From positions 4,712,001 through 4,776,000 of the forward strand of contig NZ_CP159508.1 of assembly GCF_051131155.1 (NCBI RefSeq): 64,000 bases of DNA. Direction: 5' to 3'. Under the pieces are notes generated by a model, which was not told the origin of the DNA, did no database searches, and saw only the letters and a list, made by a program, of their open reading frames with translations. A program made the position numbers and the translations under genes. Shown piece by piece: positions 8,530-17,175 of the stretch (its first letter is position 1; every line of letters begins with the position of its first letter). The DNA is from Pseudanabaena minima. GTDB taxonomy: Bacteria; Cyanobacteriota; Cyanobacteriia; Pseudanabaenales; Pseudanabaenaceae.

Positions 8530-10248
8530 ATGCGAATTTCTTCCAGTTGGTTGACGCTTGGTGCGAGTTTATCGCTTCTGATTCCAGCTTGGACAGCCAA
8601 TGCTCAAGAATTTACCATGCCCCTAAGACCCTATACAAAGGTCGTCCTAGAGCCTGACTTTACAATTAAATACACTTCGTTGATTGCTTCAGAAGTGAAT
8701 ACCCCTGCAAAAGTGGATAACCTTAAACTTAATAGTGCAAATAGTGCATTAGTTAGTAATCAACAACCTATCCTCCAAGATATTCAGTTAACGATCGCAT
8801 CTTTACCCAAAGCCGTCCCTCCAGATACTTCAAAGTTACCTGCATTAGAGTCAACTATCCTCCAAGATAGTCTGCGATCGCAACCTGAAAAAGTCAGTTC
8901 TTCGACAGAACCTGCTAGAGTAATCCCTAGCTCAGCCGCCTCTAATTCAGGGCAACTCGATCCTGCTCAGACACTAGTTGTTCCTACTACGCCCAGTCAA
9001 GTCAAGCTAGACATTACCAAACCAGTCTCTTTAGCAGAACTTCTGGACTTAGTTGAAAAGACTAATTCCGATGCAATTCGCGCCAGAATTGCGATCGAAC
9101 GTGCTCGTGCTGTATTACAAGAAGCTGAAACATTGCGATCACCAACGGTTACAGGAACAGTACAGTACAATTACAGTGAATCAGCCCAAGTGCGTCTAAA
9201 TAGTATTAATAACAATACGCCTCTAGGCAAAACTAACAGTAATCCACTTACTGGCACTATAGGAGTTGAGTACAACATTTTTGATTCAGGTGCTAAGGAT
9301 GCGGCTATTCGGATTGCGGAAAACAACTTACGCATTGCTGAAGCAGATCTCAGTCGGATCAGACAAAATATTCGCCTCAGTATCGTCACCGCCTATTACA
9401 ACTTGCAAAATACTGATGAGACCATCCGTATTCAACGCAAAGCTGTTGAAAATGCTGAAAAAAGCTTAAAAGATACGAAAGCTAGAGAAAGAGCAGGTGT
9501 CGGTACAAAATTTGACGTATTGCAATCTGAAGTTCAACTGGCTAATGCTAAGCAAGATTTACTCAATGCCGAAGCGTCTCAGTTGGTAGCCCGACGGGAG
9601 TTATCTCGTCAGCTAAATTATCCTGCGATCGTCGAGATTACGGCTGCTGATAAAGTTGCACCTGTCCCTGAATGGAAGTTACCAATAGAAGAGACAATTT
9701 TACTAGCAGTAAGGAATCGTGCTGAGCTAGATATTCGCAAATTAGAGCGTGAAGTTGCTCGCGATCGCGCCAGCAGCTCCCTAGCTCAATTAGGTCCTCA
9801 AGTTAATTTATTTGGTAACTTTAATACTGCTTCTGAATTTACCAGTGGCAGTGGCATTGGTGTTGGCTACCAAGTTGGGGCAAGCCTAAACTGGAATCTC
9901 TATGATGGAGGCAAAGCCGCCGCGCAAGTAAATCAATTTAAAGCTGATCAAGCAATTGCCGAAACTCGTTTTGAGCAAGATGCACGTCAAGCTCGTTATG
10001 ACGTAGAAGAGTCATACATCAATCAGCGATCGCGCCTTCAGCAAATTGAAACTGCAACTAAAGCAGTTGAACAAGCTCAAGAAGCCTTGCGCCTAGCCCG
10101 TCTTCGTCTTGATGCAGGAGTTGGCACACAACTTGAGGTAATTAATGCTGAAGTTGCACTCACCACTGCTGATGTTAACCGCGTACAAGCAATTATCGGT
10201 TATAACCAATCCCGCGCTAACCTTGAACGAGCTATAAGTGGTTTATAA
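8530..10248 (+). CDS. TolC-family outer membrane efflux protein
   Basis: A 572-residue exported protein. A signal peptide (MRISSSWLTLGASLSLL...ANA-Q) is followed by a low-complexity Ser/Pro-rich stretch to about residue 165. Two OEP repeats then fill residues 170-570, rich in long Ala/Gln/Glu helices typical of TolC, including paired motifs such as KDTKARERAGVGTKFDVLQSE and LRLARLRLDAGVGTQLEVI. TolC trimers form the outer membrane channel of type I secretion and multidrug efflux systems; in cyanobacteria the role is usually toxin, S-layer or polysaccharide export. No inner membrane partner is adjacent, so the substrate cannot be assigned. A hairpin terminator follows immediately. Confidence 0.92.
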   Translation: MRISSSWLTLGASLSLLIPAWTANAQEFTMPLRPYTKVVLEPDFTIKYTSLIASEVNTPAKVDNLKLNSANSALVSNQQPILQDIQLTIASLPKAVPPDTSKLPALESTILQDSLRSQPEKVSSSTEPARVIPSSAASNSGQLDPAQTLVVPTTPSQVKLDITKPVSLAELLDLVEKTNSDAIRARIAIERARAVLQEAETLRSPTVTGTVQYNYSESAQVRLNSINNNTPLGKTNSNPLTGTIGVEYNIFDSGAKDAAIRIAENNLRIAEADLSRIRQNIRLSIVTAYYNLQNTDETIRIQRKAVENAEKSLKDTKARERAGVGTKFDVLQSEVQLANAKQDLLNAEASQLVARRELSRQLNYPAIVEITAADKVAPVPEWKLPIEETILLAVRNRAELDIRKLEREVARDRASSSLAQLGPQVNLFGNFNTASEFTSGSGIGVGYQVGASLNWNLYDGGKAAAQVNQFKADQAIAETRFEQDARQARYDVEESYINQRSRLQQIETATKAVEQAQEALRLARLRLDAGVGTQLEVINAEVALTTADVNRVQAIIGYNQSRANLERAISGL

Positions 10249-10255
10249 CTAATCA

Positions 10256-10288
10256 AAAAATAAGGGACGCTTTGCGTCCCTTATTTTT
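10256..10288 (+). terminator. Rho-independent-like terminator after tolC-like gene
   Basis: Stem AAAAATAAGGGACGC / GCGTCCCTTATTTTT with a TTT loop and a T-rich 3' arm, beginning 8 bp after the stop codon. Confidence 0.85.
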
Positions 10289-10321
10289 GATATATTCACA
10301 ATCAAAACCTAGAGACTACTT

Positions 10322-10645
10322 ATGGTGACGATAACGGATGGGTTTATTTACGCTTGTCTATTCTCTATTGCGTTGATTACCTTGTTTAGCATTGACGCTA
10401 GTATAAAGAGACTTGAGCGAAAGATGAAACGCATCGATCTTTCGTTGAGCTTGCTCCTAAATCGTATGGAACTTGAAGTTCCATCTCAAATTTCGGATCG
10501 AGTCAAGCAGATGGCACTTGATCCCTATAGAAAGTTAGAAGCCACCAAGCTCTATCGAGCAGAAACGGGAGTAGGGCTTAAAGAAGCCAAAGAGGCAATA
10601 GAAGAGTTTATTGAACATAATCATAATCTTCAAAACAAAAGATAA
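10322..10645 (+). CDS. Small membrane protein with ribosomal L7/L12 C-terminal-like domain
   Basis: A 107-residue protein. Residues 7-25 form a hydrophobic helix (FIYACLFSIALITLFSI), followed by a charged helix and then residues 72-104, which match the C-terminal domain of ribosomal protein L7/L12 (LYRAETGVGLKEAKEAIEEF). In the ribosome this fold binds translation factors. Here it is tethered to a membrane, so it is not the ribosomal stalk protein itself. Similar short proteins are found across cyanobacteria without a known function. ATG 10322 has no clear Shine-Dalgarno sequence. It is flanked by hairpins on both sides and is probably expressed alone. Confidence 0.75.
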   Translation: MVTITDGFIYACLFSIALITLFSIDASIKRLERKMKRIDLSLSLLLNRMELEVPSQISDRVKQMALDPYRKLEATKLYRAETGVGLKEAKEAIEEFIEHNHNLQNKR

Positions 10646-10674
10646 GAAAAGACGCTATACGTTTTTTCTTATCT
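10640..10674 (+). terminator. Hairpin after L7/L12-like gene
   Basis: Stem AGATAAGAAAAGACG / CGTTTTTTCTTATCT (one G-T pair), loop CTATA, overlapping the stop codon, with a T-rich 3' arm. Confidence 0.7.
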
Positions 10675-10711
10675 AACTAACGTGATTTAGAACCTATTTA
10701 AGAATTGCTTT

Positions 10712-10787
10712 AGATCCCCCCAGCCCCCCTTAAAAAGGAGGGAGAATCAAATTCTTCCCCCTTTTTAAGGGGGATTGAGGGGGATCT
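10712..10787. repeat. Family D (AGATCCCCC...GGGGGATCT) repeat
   Basis: Inverted repeat AGATCCCCCCAGCCCCCCTT...AAGGGGGATTGAGGGGGATCT with an inner CCTTAAAAAGGAGG. This is the intergenic counterpart of the repeat embedded in the STAND gene at 4618-4710. Confidence 0.7.
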
Positions 10788-10857
10788 CTTGGAGTTTTTG
10801 ACCGCAGCAAGTAATTCTTAAATGGTTTCTTAGAGATAAGCTCCCATATCTTAAAAC

Positions 10858-10902
10858 CCCAAATCTTAAGAGGCTCGCTTCGCGAGCCTCTTAAGATTTG
10901 GG
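10858..10902. repeat. 21-bp-arm perfect hairpin
   Basis: CCCAAATCTTAAGAGGCTCG+C, loop TTC, and a perfect complement. It is the first of three large hairpins in a gene-free stretch (10675-11276). Confidence 0.8.
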
Positions 10903-10943
10903 CGTATAGACAGGGTTCGCGTCGCGAACCCTGTCTATACGCC
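10901..10943. repeat. 20-bp-arm perfect hairpin
   Basis: GGCGTATAGACAGGGTTCGC, loop GTC, and a perfect complement. It shares its first two bases with the preceding hairpin, so the two are mutually exclusive at the base. Confidence 0.8.
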
Positions 10944-10995
10944 CGTTTGAAATTACCCCGAACTGAGGTTAACTACGCATAGTGATGCTCGAATC

Positions 10996-11038
10996 AAAGC
11001 TCCAAAGGGAATAGCGCCCCTATTCCCTTTGGAGCTTT
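10996..11038. repeat. 19-bp-arm perfect hairpin
   Basis: AAAGCTCCAAAGGGAATAG, loop CGCCC, and a perfect complement. It is the third hairpin in the gap. After it, 11039-11276 holds a short CACACTCCATTTAGGGTGTG hairpin and otherwise nothing recognisable. Confidence 0.8.
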
Positions 11039-11276
11039 AGCACTTATAGATAGCAGTCCTGTATGATTTGTAGATTTTGGGCTGTGGGAAGCACACTCCA
11101 TTTAGGGTGTGCCTCTACAAGCCATCTAGGATGGCGATATCACGATCTTTTTTAAGCATGTTAAAAAAATAGATGCGTTTGGGTAACATCCTGCTTGTTA
11201 CAAACAGGGCAGCCATATACTCAAAAAGTTGCCAAAGACGATGAGACCTAGTTAGGGTCTAAGATGAGGATAAATC

Positions 11277-12320
11277 ATGAAAGCAGTGCGATTAAATCTT
11301 GAAGATAGACAAGCTTGGCAGAAATTGCAGCATGTTCTGACGAGTCTTGCTTCCGATTATATGGATCTAGTGGCTGCTGAGCAAACAGAATTTAAGTTTG
11401 AGCAGCAAGTTCTATCCATTGCTTTTACCCTGATTGCTTCTGATGCCGATCGCGATCGCCTAAACGAATTTACACAAAATATTGATCGATATTTCAATCG
11501 CCTACAATTAATTGGGGTGCGGCGGATTGAATGGGAATTTTATGTGATTGGGGAAGCAGTACCATTTTTAACACAGGGGCGAGACATTCGCTTGATTGCA
11601 GCGCCAGCACCGCTACCACAAAATGCTCTCGTGCGTAATGATGCTAAGAGACTGCCTGTGCGGAATGGGCAATCAAGCTCTCTAGTTAAGGGCAAATCGA
11701 AAATTGGCAACATTGTCCGCCGTTTTCGTGGCTGGCTAGCTGATCCCAAAACGCTCCAAGCAGCTCGTACAGTTAGCCGCATTACAATTCGCGATCCCAG
11801 AGGTGCATTGGATGCAGTGCGAATCAATGCGATCGCTAAGTTTAATGACACGATCCAATGGGTTGACACCTTTCCTTGGGAAACTTGGACAAAGGAAAAA
11901 GCTCAGCAAATCAAACGTCGCCATCAACGAAATTTGGTGCGCTCTGTAATTGAGGATTTACTAATTGTTGGGGTGATGGTCATAGCCGCCTTGTGGCTGA
12001 TTGAGGCTTTGTCTGGCCCATCATTTAACTTGGCACTTTTGCCTAAGCAACATCACGACAGCAACATGACCAGTGCCCAATATCGTTGTGGTAATCCTGC
12101 GGTCAATCTCAAAAACTATGTCTGTTTGAGTCGGGGAATGCGTTACGACCAAGTGGCAAGTATTTTGGGGACTGAAGGAAAGCCTTTGGGGATTGATCGC
12201 AAGTTTGGCGATCGCGCAGTGGTGATTAGTTGGTCAAGCCCCGATTTAAGCATGAATGCTACTTTTGTTAACGATCAACTGGTTTCAAGGGCATATAGAC
12301 AAATTAATGCAAGCAAATAA
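11277..12320 (+). CDS. Single-pass membrane protein with BamE/SmpA-like C-terminal domain
   Basis: 347 residues. The N-terminal 230 residues are soluble and match nothing I can name. One membrane helix lies at about 222-241 (DLLIVGVMVIAALWLIEAL). After it, a Cys pair (RCGNPAVNLKNYVC) leads into LSRGMRYDQVASILGTEGKPLG...VVISWSSPDLSMNATFVNDQLVSR, the two-helix plus sheet pattern of the SmpA/OmlA (BamE-like) fold. By topology the cysteine-containing domain is probably periplasmic or lumenal, where a disulphide would form. BamE-like domains often bind outer-membrane or cell-wall components, but no function can be assigned. Two hairpins follow the stop codon. Confidence 0.65.
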   Translation: MKAVRLNLEDRQAWQKLQHVLTSLASDYMDLVAAEQTEFKFEQQVLSIAFTLIASDADRDRLNEFTQNIDRYFNRLQLIGVRRIEWEFYVIGEAVPFLTQGRDIRLIAAPAPLPQNALVRNDAKRLPVRNGQSSSLVKGKSKIGNIVRRFRGWLADPKTLQAARTVSRITIRDPRGALDAVRINAIAKFNDTIQWVDTFPWETWTKEKAQQIKRRHQRNLVRSVIEDLLIVGVMVIAALWLIEALSGPSFNLALLPKQHHDSNMTSAQYRCGNPAVNLKNYVCLSRGMRYDQVASILGTEGKPLGIDRKFGDRAVVISWSSPDLSMNATFVNDQLVSRAYRQINASK

Positions 12321-12352
12321 TGCAAAAGGCTCGCTTTGCGAGCCTTTTGCAT
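12320..12352 (+). terminator. Hairpin terminator
   Basis: ATGCAAAAGGCTCGC, loop TTT, GCGAGCCTTTTGCAT. It overlaps the last base of the preceding stop codon. Confidence 0.75.
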
Positions 12353-12354
12353 CA

Positions 12355-12387
12355 AGAGAGAGGCAGCGCTTTGCGCCGCCTCTCTCT
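12355..12387. repeat. Second adjacent hairpin
   Basis: AGAGAGAGGCAGCGC, loop TTT, GCGCCGCCTCTCTCT (one mismatch), followed by TTTT. It belongs to the common-core palindrome group. Confidence 0.7.
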
Positions 12388-12453
12388 TTTTGGCTTAACT
12401 TAAGTCATAACAAAATCAGTTTCATAACTGATTTTAAGTGGGAGTTTCTAAGA

Positions 12454-12552
12454 CCCTCACCCCTAGCCCCTCTCCCAAAAGGGGAGAGGGGAACAAGAAA
12501 TTATTCTTCCTCCCCCTCTCCCTTAATGGGAGAGGGGGCTGGGGGGTGAGGG
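12454..12552. repeat. Family E inverted repeat (CCCTCACCCC...GGGGTGAGGG)
   Basis: About 99 bp bounded by CCCTCACCCCTAGCCCCTC and GGGGGCTGGGGGGTGAGGG, with internal CTCCCAAAAGGGGAG and CTCCCTTAATGGGAG hairpins. This repeat type is widespread in cyanobacterial genomes. Confidence 0.65.
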
Positions 12553-12616
12553 TTCCACGTAACATCAGTCATAATTAGAATTGCCACTTTTTTGTATAAC
12601 CAACAGGAAATTTGTC

Positions 12617-13360
12617 TTGAAACGATCGCCAAAACTCTTGGTCTGTTTGAATTTGTGTGTAGTACTCACAAGTATCATGTCAGTATTACCTGCGATCGCG
12701 GTTAATACTAAAGCTAATTTATCGCAGACTATCAAAACTACCCCAGCCAATAAACGTGCTGCTGATGAATATCGGCAAATGGGGCTTGCCTATCGTCAGC
12801 AAGAACGTTTTGATGAAGCGATCGCCGCTTTGCAAAAATCAGTCACCCTCGATCCTCAAAATCTGGATGGGCGTATTATCTTAGGCTGGACACAGCACCT
12901 CGCTAAAAAACATGATGATGCTGCTACTTCGCTTTGGGAAGCAATTTATTTATCACCAACATCACTGCAAGCATTTAATGCGATCGGCATTGTTTATCTG
13001 GTGCGTGGTGATTTACCGCAATCTGTAATCCTACATAGCTGGGCAGCAATGCTTAAAACTGACAATGAAATTGCCCACTACAATCTCAGCTTGGCTTATC
13101 AACGTTTACAACAATATGATCTGGCGATCGCTTATGCTCAAAAAGCAATTGAACTAGAACCAAATAATCCCCATCCCTTTGTAGCTAGTGCGATCGCCCA
13201 ATGGACATCTGGTGATCAAACTAGGGCAAAAAAAACTTTTCGAGAGGCGATCAGTGTTGATTCTCGATATCGGAGTCTTGAATTTTTAAACTTTCTTAAC
13301 GAAGCAGGTTTTAGCAATGAGCAAATTCAAACTGCAAAACAAGTTTTAGCCAGCTTATAG
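12617..13360 (+). CDS. Exported TPR-repeat protein
   Basis: 247 residues from TTG 12617. I chose this start because AGGAA lies 7 bp upstream and the resulting N-terminus is a clean signal peptide (KRSPKLLVCLNLCVVLTSI...AIA). Four to five tetratricopeptide repeats follow, e.g. AYRQQERFDEAIAALQKSVTLDPQNLDG and AYQRLQQYDLAIAYAQKAIELEPNNPH. TPRs form helical scaffolds for protein-protein contact. Export suggests a periplasmic or lumenal scaffold. No partner is evident, and the next gene (DnaJ-TPR) lies 180 bp further with its own ribosome site. Confidence 0.8.
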   Translation: MKRSPKLLVCLNLCVVLTSIMSVLPAIAVNTKANLSQTIKTTPANKRAADEYRQMGLAYRQQERFDEAIAALQKSVTLDPQNLDGRIILGWTQHLAKKHDDAATSLWEAIYLSPTSLQAFNAIGIVYLVRGDLPQSVILHSWAAMLKTDNEIAHYNLSLAYQRLQQYDLAIAYAQKAIELEPNNPHPFVASAIAQWTSGDQTRAKKTFREAISVDSRYRSLEFLNFLNEAGFSNEQIQTAKQVLASL

Positions 13361-13539
13361 TTTGCTTTATCCAAAAGGTTAGAAGCAAATCAACCTTGTG
13401 GACTTTAATCTATAGAAAATATGTGATTATTTCGATAGCACCTGTATTACTAATGGGTAAGCTATTATTACTTATCTAGTTTAGAATCTTTTAAAATCTG
13501 AAAGATCTTGTTTGGGTAGAGCAACGCAGAGGATAGATA

Positions 13540-14742
13540 GTGGAAACCCCAAGAACATTTCGTATAGATCGCGGCATCGGTCAATATGACTTTAATGATT
13601 ACTATGCTGTGTTGGGCTTACCATTAACAGCAGAGTCATCCCTTGTGCGTAGACGATACCTTCTAATTGCCAAATGTCTACATCCTGATATTCATGGGCG
13701 ATCTCATTCTGAAAAGCAAGTAGCTACGCAATATCTATCTAAATTAGTTAATCCTGCCTACAATGTACTGTCTCAAGAACGAGAGCGGACAGAATATTCG
13801 GCAATTCTCAAGTTGCTGGGCAAACGCTTAATGAAGCGTAATCAAAAATTTTTACCACAGTCTGACATTGCCCAAAAATACTTAGTTTCCTCGAAAGAGG
13901 TTAATTATGAACAAACAATCCATGAAATAGCCAAAGTTCAGTATCAAGATCTAGGCAAAGCCTTAGATCACATTGGCTTACTAAGTGAACTAAATTTAGT
14001 ACATATCCTGCTACAAGAGGGGTACAAACATGCACCAAGTACACCAACTGTAAGTTCTAGTCCTGTTTCTAGTCCTGTTTATACGTCGCCAGCAAAGCCT
14101 GCTAGTACTGATGACACCCGTATTCAAAACACTGGTATCAATACCTCCGTTAATAGAGCAAGTTCCGCAAGTTCCACTAGCAACGCGGGCGTTAACAACA
14201 CAGGAACTAATAGAGCAAGTTCTGCCTATCCAAATAGTGCAGGTAGTAGCTATCAAATGCGGAGCGAGTCTCAAACGCCATTGCGTAACAATAGCAACAC
14301 ATCGAATACTGCGGCTAATGCAGCAAAAAATACTAATCAAACTGCTAATAACAACCAAGCTAGCAATCAAAATAATGCTGCTGATGGCTCACTTAATCAA
14401 TATATTCGTCAAGCGGAAAACTTTATCAATCAAAAGTTATGGGCTTCAGCTTTAAAGGAACTGCGTAGTGCTATTCAGCTTGATTGTAACAATAGCAAAT
14501 GTCATGCTTTGTTGGGATTTGTCTATATGAACCAAAAGTTATCAGGCATGGCTAAAGTGAGCTTTCAGCAAGCATTGAAACTAAATCCTGATGAACCAAT
14601 AGCTAGGCAATATATTGACCAAGTAAGTGGTACTAATGCCAGTAGTAATAATGCTGGTGGTAATAATAACCAGACAAAAACAGATCCTAAAGCCAAGAAT
14701 GACAAAAAAGGTGGTTTTTTTGGTTGGTTAGGTGGTGGTTAA
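13540..14742 (+). CDS. DnaJ-domain protein with C-terminal TPRs
   Basis: 400 residues, GTG start at 13540 with AGAGGA a few bases upstream. Residues 17-85 are a J domain (YYAVLGLPLTAESSLVRRRYLLIAKCLHPDIH...) with the essential HPD tripeptide that stimulates Hsp70 ATPase. Residues 170-280 are a long Ser/Asn/Thr-rich disordered linker. Residues 285-360 hold TPRs (SALKELRSAIQLDCNNSKCHALLGFVYM). The C-terminus is a Lys patch then GGFFGWLGGG. It is probably a specialised Hsp40 that hands clients, bound through the TPRs, to DnaK. Related J-TPR proteins are typical of cyanobacteria. Clients are unknown. Confidence 0.82.
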   Translation: METPRTFRIDRGIGQYDFNDYYAVLGLPLTAESSLVRRRYLLIAKCLHPDIHGRSHSEKQVATQYLSKLVNPAYNVLSQERERTEYSAILKLLGKRLMKRNQKFLPQSDIAQKYLVSSKEVNYEQTIHEIAKVQYQDLGKALDHIGLLSELNLVHILLQEGYKHAPSTPTVSSSPVSSPVYTSPAKPASTDDTRIQNTGINTSVNRASSASSTSNAGVNNTGTNRASSAYPNSAGSSYQMRSESQTPLRNNSNTSNTAANAAKNTNQTANNNQASNQNNAADGSLNQYIRQAENFINQKLWASALKELRSAIQLDCNNSKCHALLGFVYMNQKLSGMAKVSFQQALKLNPDEPIARQYIDQVSGTNASSNNAGGNNNQTKTDPKAKNDKKGGFFGWLGGG

Positions 14743-14783
14743 CAATATAGATAGTGCTTTGCACTGCCTATATTATTGGCATT

Positions 14784-15725
14784 ATGAAAAAATTATCGCA
14801 AGCAGAACTTAAATTGGCGATCCAACAACAAGCGATCTCTCTCGGTTTTAGTAAGGTTGGCATAGCTAAAGCTGAATCTGGCATCGAGGCAGAACGTTTG
14901 CAGTCATGGTTAGCATTAGGATATCAAGCGGATATGGACTGGATGACCAATCCTAAGCGGCAAGATATCTCACAGGTAATGGAAGGAGTAAAGTCAGTAA
15001 TTTGCGTGGCTTTAAATTACTACACACCTCATCAGCATTCCAGCGATCGCCAAGTTGGTAAAATTTCTCGCTACGGTTGGGGGCGTGACTATCACAAAGT
15101 TTTGACCAAAAAGCTGAAAGCTTTGGCAAATTGGTTAAATACTCAAGGGGAGAATATTCAAACTCGTTATTATGTGGATACTGGACCAATTGCAGAAAAA
15201 GCTTTTGCTCAGAGGGCGGGGATCGGTTGGATTGGCAAGCATAGCAATGTAATTACGCGGGACTATGGTTCTTGGTTGTTTTTGGGAGAAGTGTTAACTA
15301 ATTTAGAATTAGAACCCGATCGCCCACACACAGATCATTGTGGGACTTGCACGCGCTGCATTGATGATTGCCCAACGGGGGCGATCGCGCAACCCTTCGT
15401 GGTTGATGCCAATCGCTGTATTGCTTTTCATACCATTGAAAATAAGTCTGCACAAATCCCTGATGCGATCGCCAGTAATTTACAAAACTGGGTGGCAGGT
15501 TGTGATATTTGCCAAGACGTTTGCCCTTGGAATCAGCGCTTTGCTCAAGAAACTTTAGAGACTGATTTTCAGCCTTTCCCACACAATATTGATCCTCCGC
15601 TAGAAGCGTTGGTAAACATGACTGATCAGGAATGGGATCAGCATTTTACAGGCTCGGCTTTGAGAAGAATTAAACGCGATCGCTGGCAACGCAATGCTAA
15701 AACTGCGATCGACTCAGCCATTTAG
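14784..15725 (+). CDS. queG: Epoxyqueuosine reductase
   Basis: 313 residues from ATG 14784; an in-frame TTG 30 bp upstream lies in a hairpin and is less likely. It catalyses the last step of queuosine synthesis, reducing epoxyqueuosine to queuosine in tRNA wobble position 34, using cobalamin and two [4Fe-4S] clusters. Visible landmarks: the N-terminal DUF1730 region; YYVDTGPIAEKAFAQRAGIGWIGKHSN, the conserved cofactor segment; and two ferredoxin-like cluster motifs, CGTCTRCIDDCPTGAI and CDICQDVCPWN. Length is somewhat short for the family but all motifs are present. A weak hairpin separates it from the DnaJ gene. Confidence 0.95.
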   Translation: MKKLSQAELKLAIQQQAISLGFSKVGIAKAESGIEAERLQSWLALGYQADMDWMTNPKRQDISQVMEGVKSVICVALNYYTPHQHSSDRQVGKISRYGWGRDYHKVLTKKLKALANWLNTQGENIQTRYYVDTGPIAEKAFAQRAGIGWIGKHSNVITRDYGSWLFLGEVLTNLELEPDRPHTDHCGTCTRCIDDCPTGAIAQPFVVDANRCIAFHTIENKSAQIPDAIASNLQNWVAGCDICQDVCPWNQRFAQETLETDFQPFPHNIDPPLEALVNMTDQEWDQHFTGSALRRIKRDRWQRNAKTAIDSAI

Positions 15726-15800
15726 CTTGTATAGATTTATTCGATGAAAAAGCTTAAATTAGAATCATCTCTAAACATCAATTTGAGTAACTAAATCATC

Positions 15801-16898
15801 TTGGCTGATCTAAAGATTGTTCGACATATTAAAGATGGTGCTGAGCGTTGGAATGCTTGGCGCGAAAAAACTCAGTCTGAAGAGATTGATTTGCAAAAAG
15901 CTGACTTATCAGGTTTGAAGTTAGGTGGTGCAAATCTGTCTAAAGTAAACTTGAGTAAAGCTAACTTGAGTAAAACAGATTTGACCCAAGCTAATCTATC
16001 GGGAGCAAATTTAACTGAGGCAGCCTTTGTAAATGCCAATCTGAAGGGAGCTAATTTGAGTGGTGCAACTCTCAAGCAAGTTAACTTTAGCCAAGCAAAT
16101 ATCCAAGATGTCAATCTCTCTAACACAGATCTGCGATCGCTAGAACTGAGAGGTATAAATCTTGGCATCGCGAATCTTAGTGGTGCAGATTTACGTGGTG
16201 TGAATCTGAGTGATGAGAGTTTTAAAAAGGCAAATCTCAGTGGCGCAAATCTTAGTGGTGCAAATCTTCAAAACACTGACTTTAGTGGCGCAAACTTAAG
16301 CAATGTGAACTTAAGTAAGGCTAAACTAAATCGAGCCAAATTAAGAGGCACATTGTTAACTCGTGCCAATTTATGCGGAGCATCCCTTGATTTCGCTGAT
16401 ATTAGTATGGCGGGATGTCTAATGGCAAATTTTAGTGAGGCAATTTTAAACAATGCAATTTTAAACAATGCGAATTTAGGTGGTGCGATTTTAAGTGGAG
16501 CGCAACTGGTCAGAGCCGAGCTAAATAACACATTTTTGAATGATGCTTCTCTAAGTATGGCTAACTTTACGAAAGCTAATCTCAGCGATGCTGATTTCAG
16601 TCAAACCTATATGTACAGAGCTATTTTGTCACAGACAACTTGTATCGAAACGAAATTTCGTCATGCGGAAATGCAGGAAGTAGATCTGAGTATGGCAATT
16701 CTTAAAAAAGCAAATTTTGCGATCGCAGACTTACAAAATGCTTATTTAGGGGGTGCTGATTTGAGTGGTGCGATCTTAATTGGAACTAACTTAGAAAAGG
16801 CAAATCTGGCTAATGCTAATTTAACTGATGTAGTTATTGAAAGTACTATTTGGACAGGCGCAAATCTTCAGGGAGTAATTGGGATTTCTCCGAAATAA
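15801..16898 (+). CDS. Pentapeptide-repeat protein
   Basis: 365 residues, TTG start at 15801 giving the conserved opening ADLKIVRHIKDGAERWNAWR. From about residue 30 to the end it is nearly continuous A(N/D)LxX pentapeptides, which fold as a right-handed quadrilateral beta helix. There is no signal peptide, so it is probably cytoplasmic. Such proteins are numerous in cyanobacteria, and most have no known role. A few in other bacteria mimic DNA and protect gyrase, but nothing here supports that specifically. A strong 55-bp palindrome follows. Confidence 0.85.
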   Translation: MADLKIVRHIKDGAERWNAWREKTQSEEIDLQKADLSGLKLGGANLSKVNLSKANLSKTDLTQANLSGANLTEAAFVNANLKGANLSGATLKQVNFSQANIQDVNLSNTDLRSLELRGINLGIANLSGADLRGVNLSDESFKKANLSGANLSGANLQNTDFSGANLSNVNLSKAKLNRAKLRGTLLTRANLCGASLDFADISMAGCLMANFSEAILNNAILNNANLGGAILSGAQLVRAELNNTFLNDASLSMANFTKANLSDADFSQTYMYRAILSQTTCIETKFRHAEMQEVDLSMAILKKANFAIADLQNAYLGGADLSGAILIGTNLEKANLANANLTDVVIESTIWTGANLQGVIGISPK

Positions 16899-16929
16899 TA
16901 TATAGCAATGTAAGTTTTGCTTAGGACAT

Positions 16930-16984
16930 AAAACCAAAAAGATGAGTGGCGGCGCTTCACGCCGCCACTCATCTTTTTGGTTTT
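16930..16984. repeat. 55-bp palindrome
   Basis: 25-bp perfect arms (AAAACCAAAAAGATGAGTGG + CGGCG) with a CTTCA loop. The arms are the same as those of the element at 8265-8319. It may act as a terminator for the pentapeptide gene. Confidence 0.8.
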
Positions 16985-17080
16985 GATCTGTCCCAGATAT
17001 CTATCTCTTGTGTTGCTATAGCAAGCCTAAATGTTTTGTAAGAAAGGCAAGGGGCTTAAGCTCCTCGTTCTTCAGAGTAG

Positions 17081-17111
17081 TTTTGAGGCGGCGCTTTGCG
17101 CCGCCTCAAAA
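17081..17111. repeat. Common-core hairpin
   Basis: TTTTGAGGCGGCGC, loop TTT, perfect complement. It lies in the gap upstream of larC. Confidence 0.7.
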
Positions 17112-17175
17112 GTTTGGGGTTTGAAATGCTAGGATTCAGTTGCAGGTTATTGTTATAAATTCCGTAAGGCTTAGC

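Noticed and set aside
12256..12549. A 97-codon open frame across the end of the BamE-like gene
   Set aside because: It runs through two hairpins and a family E repeat, and has no ribosome site or recognisable domain.
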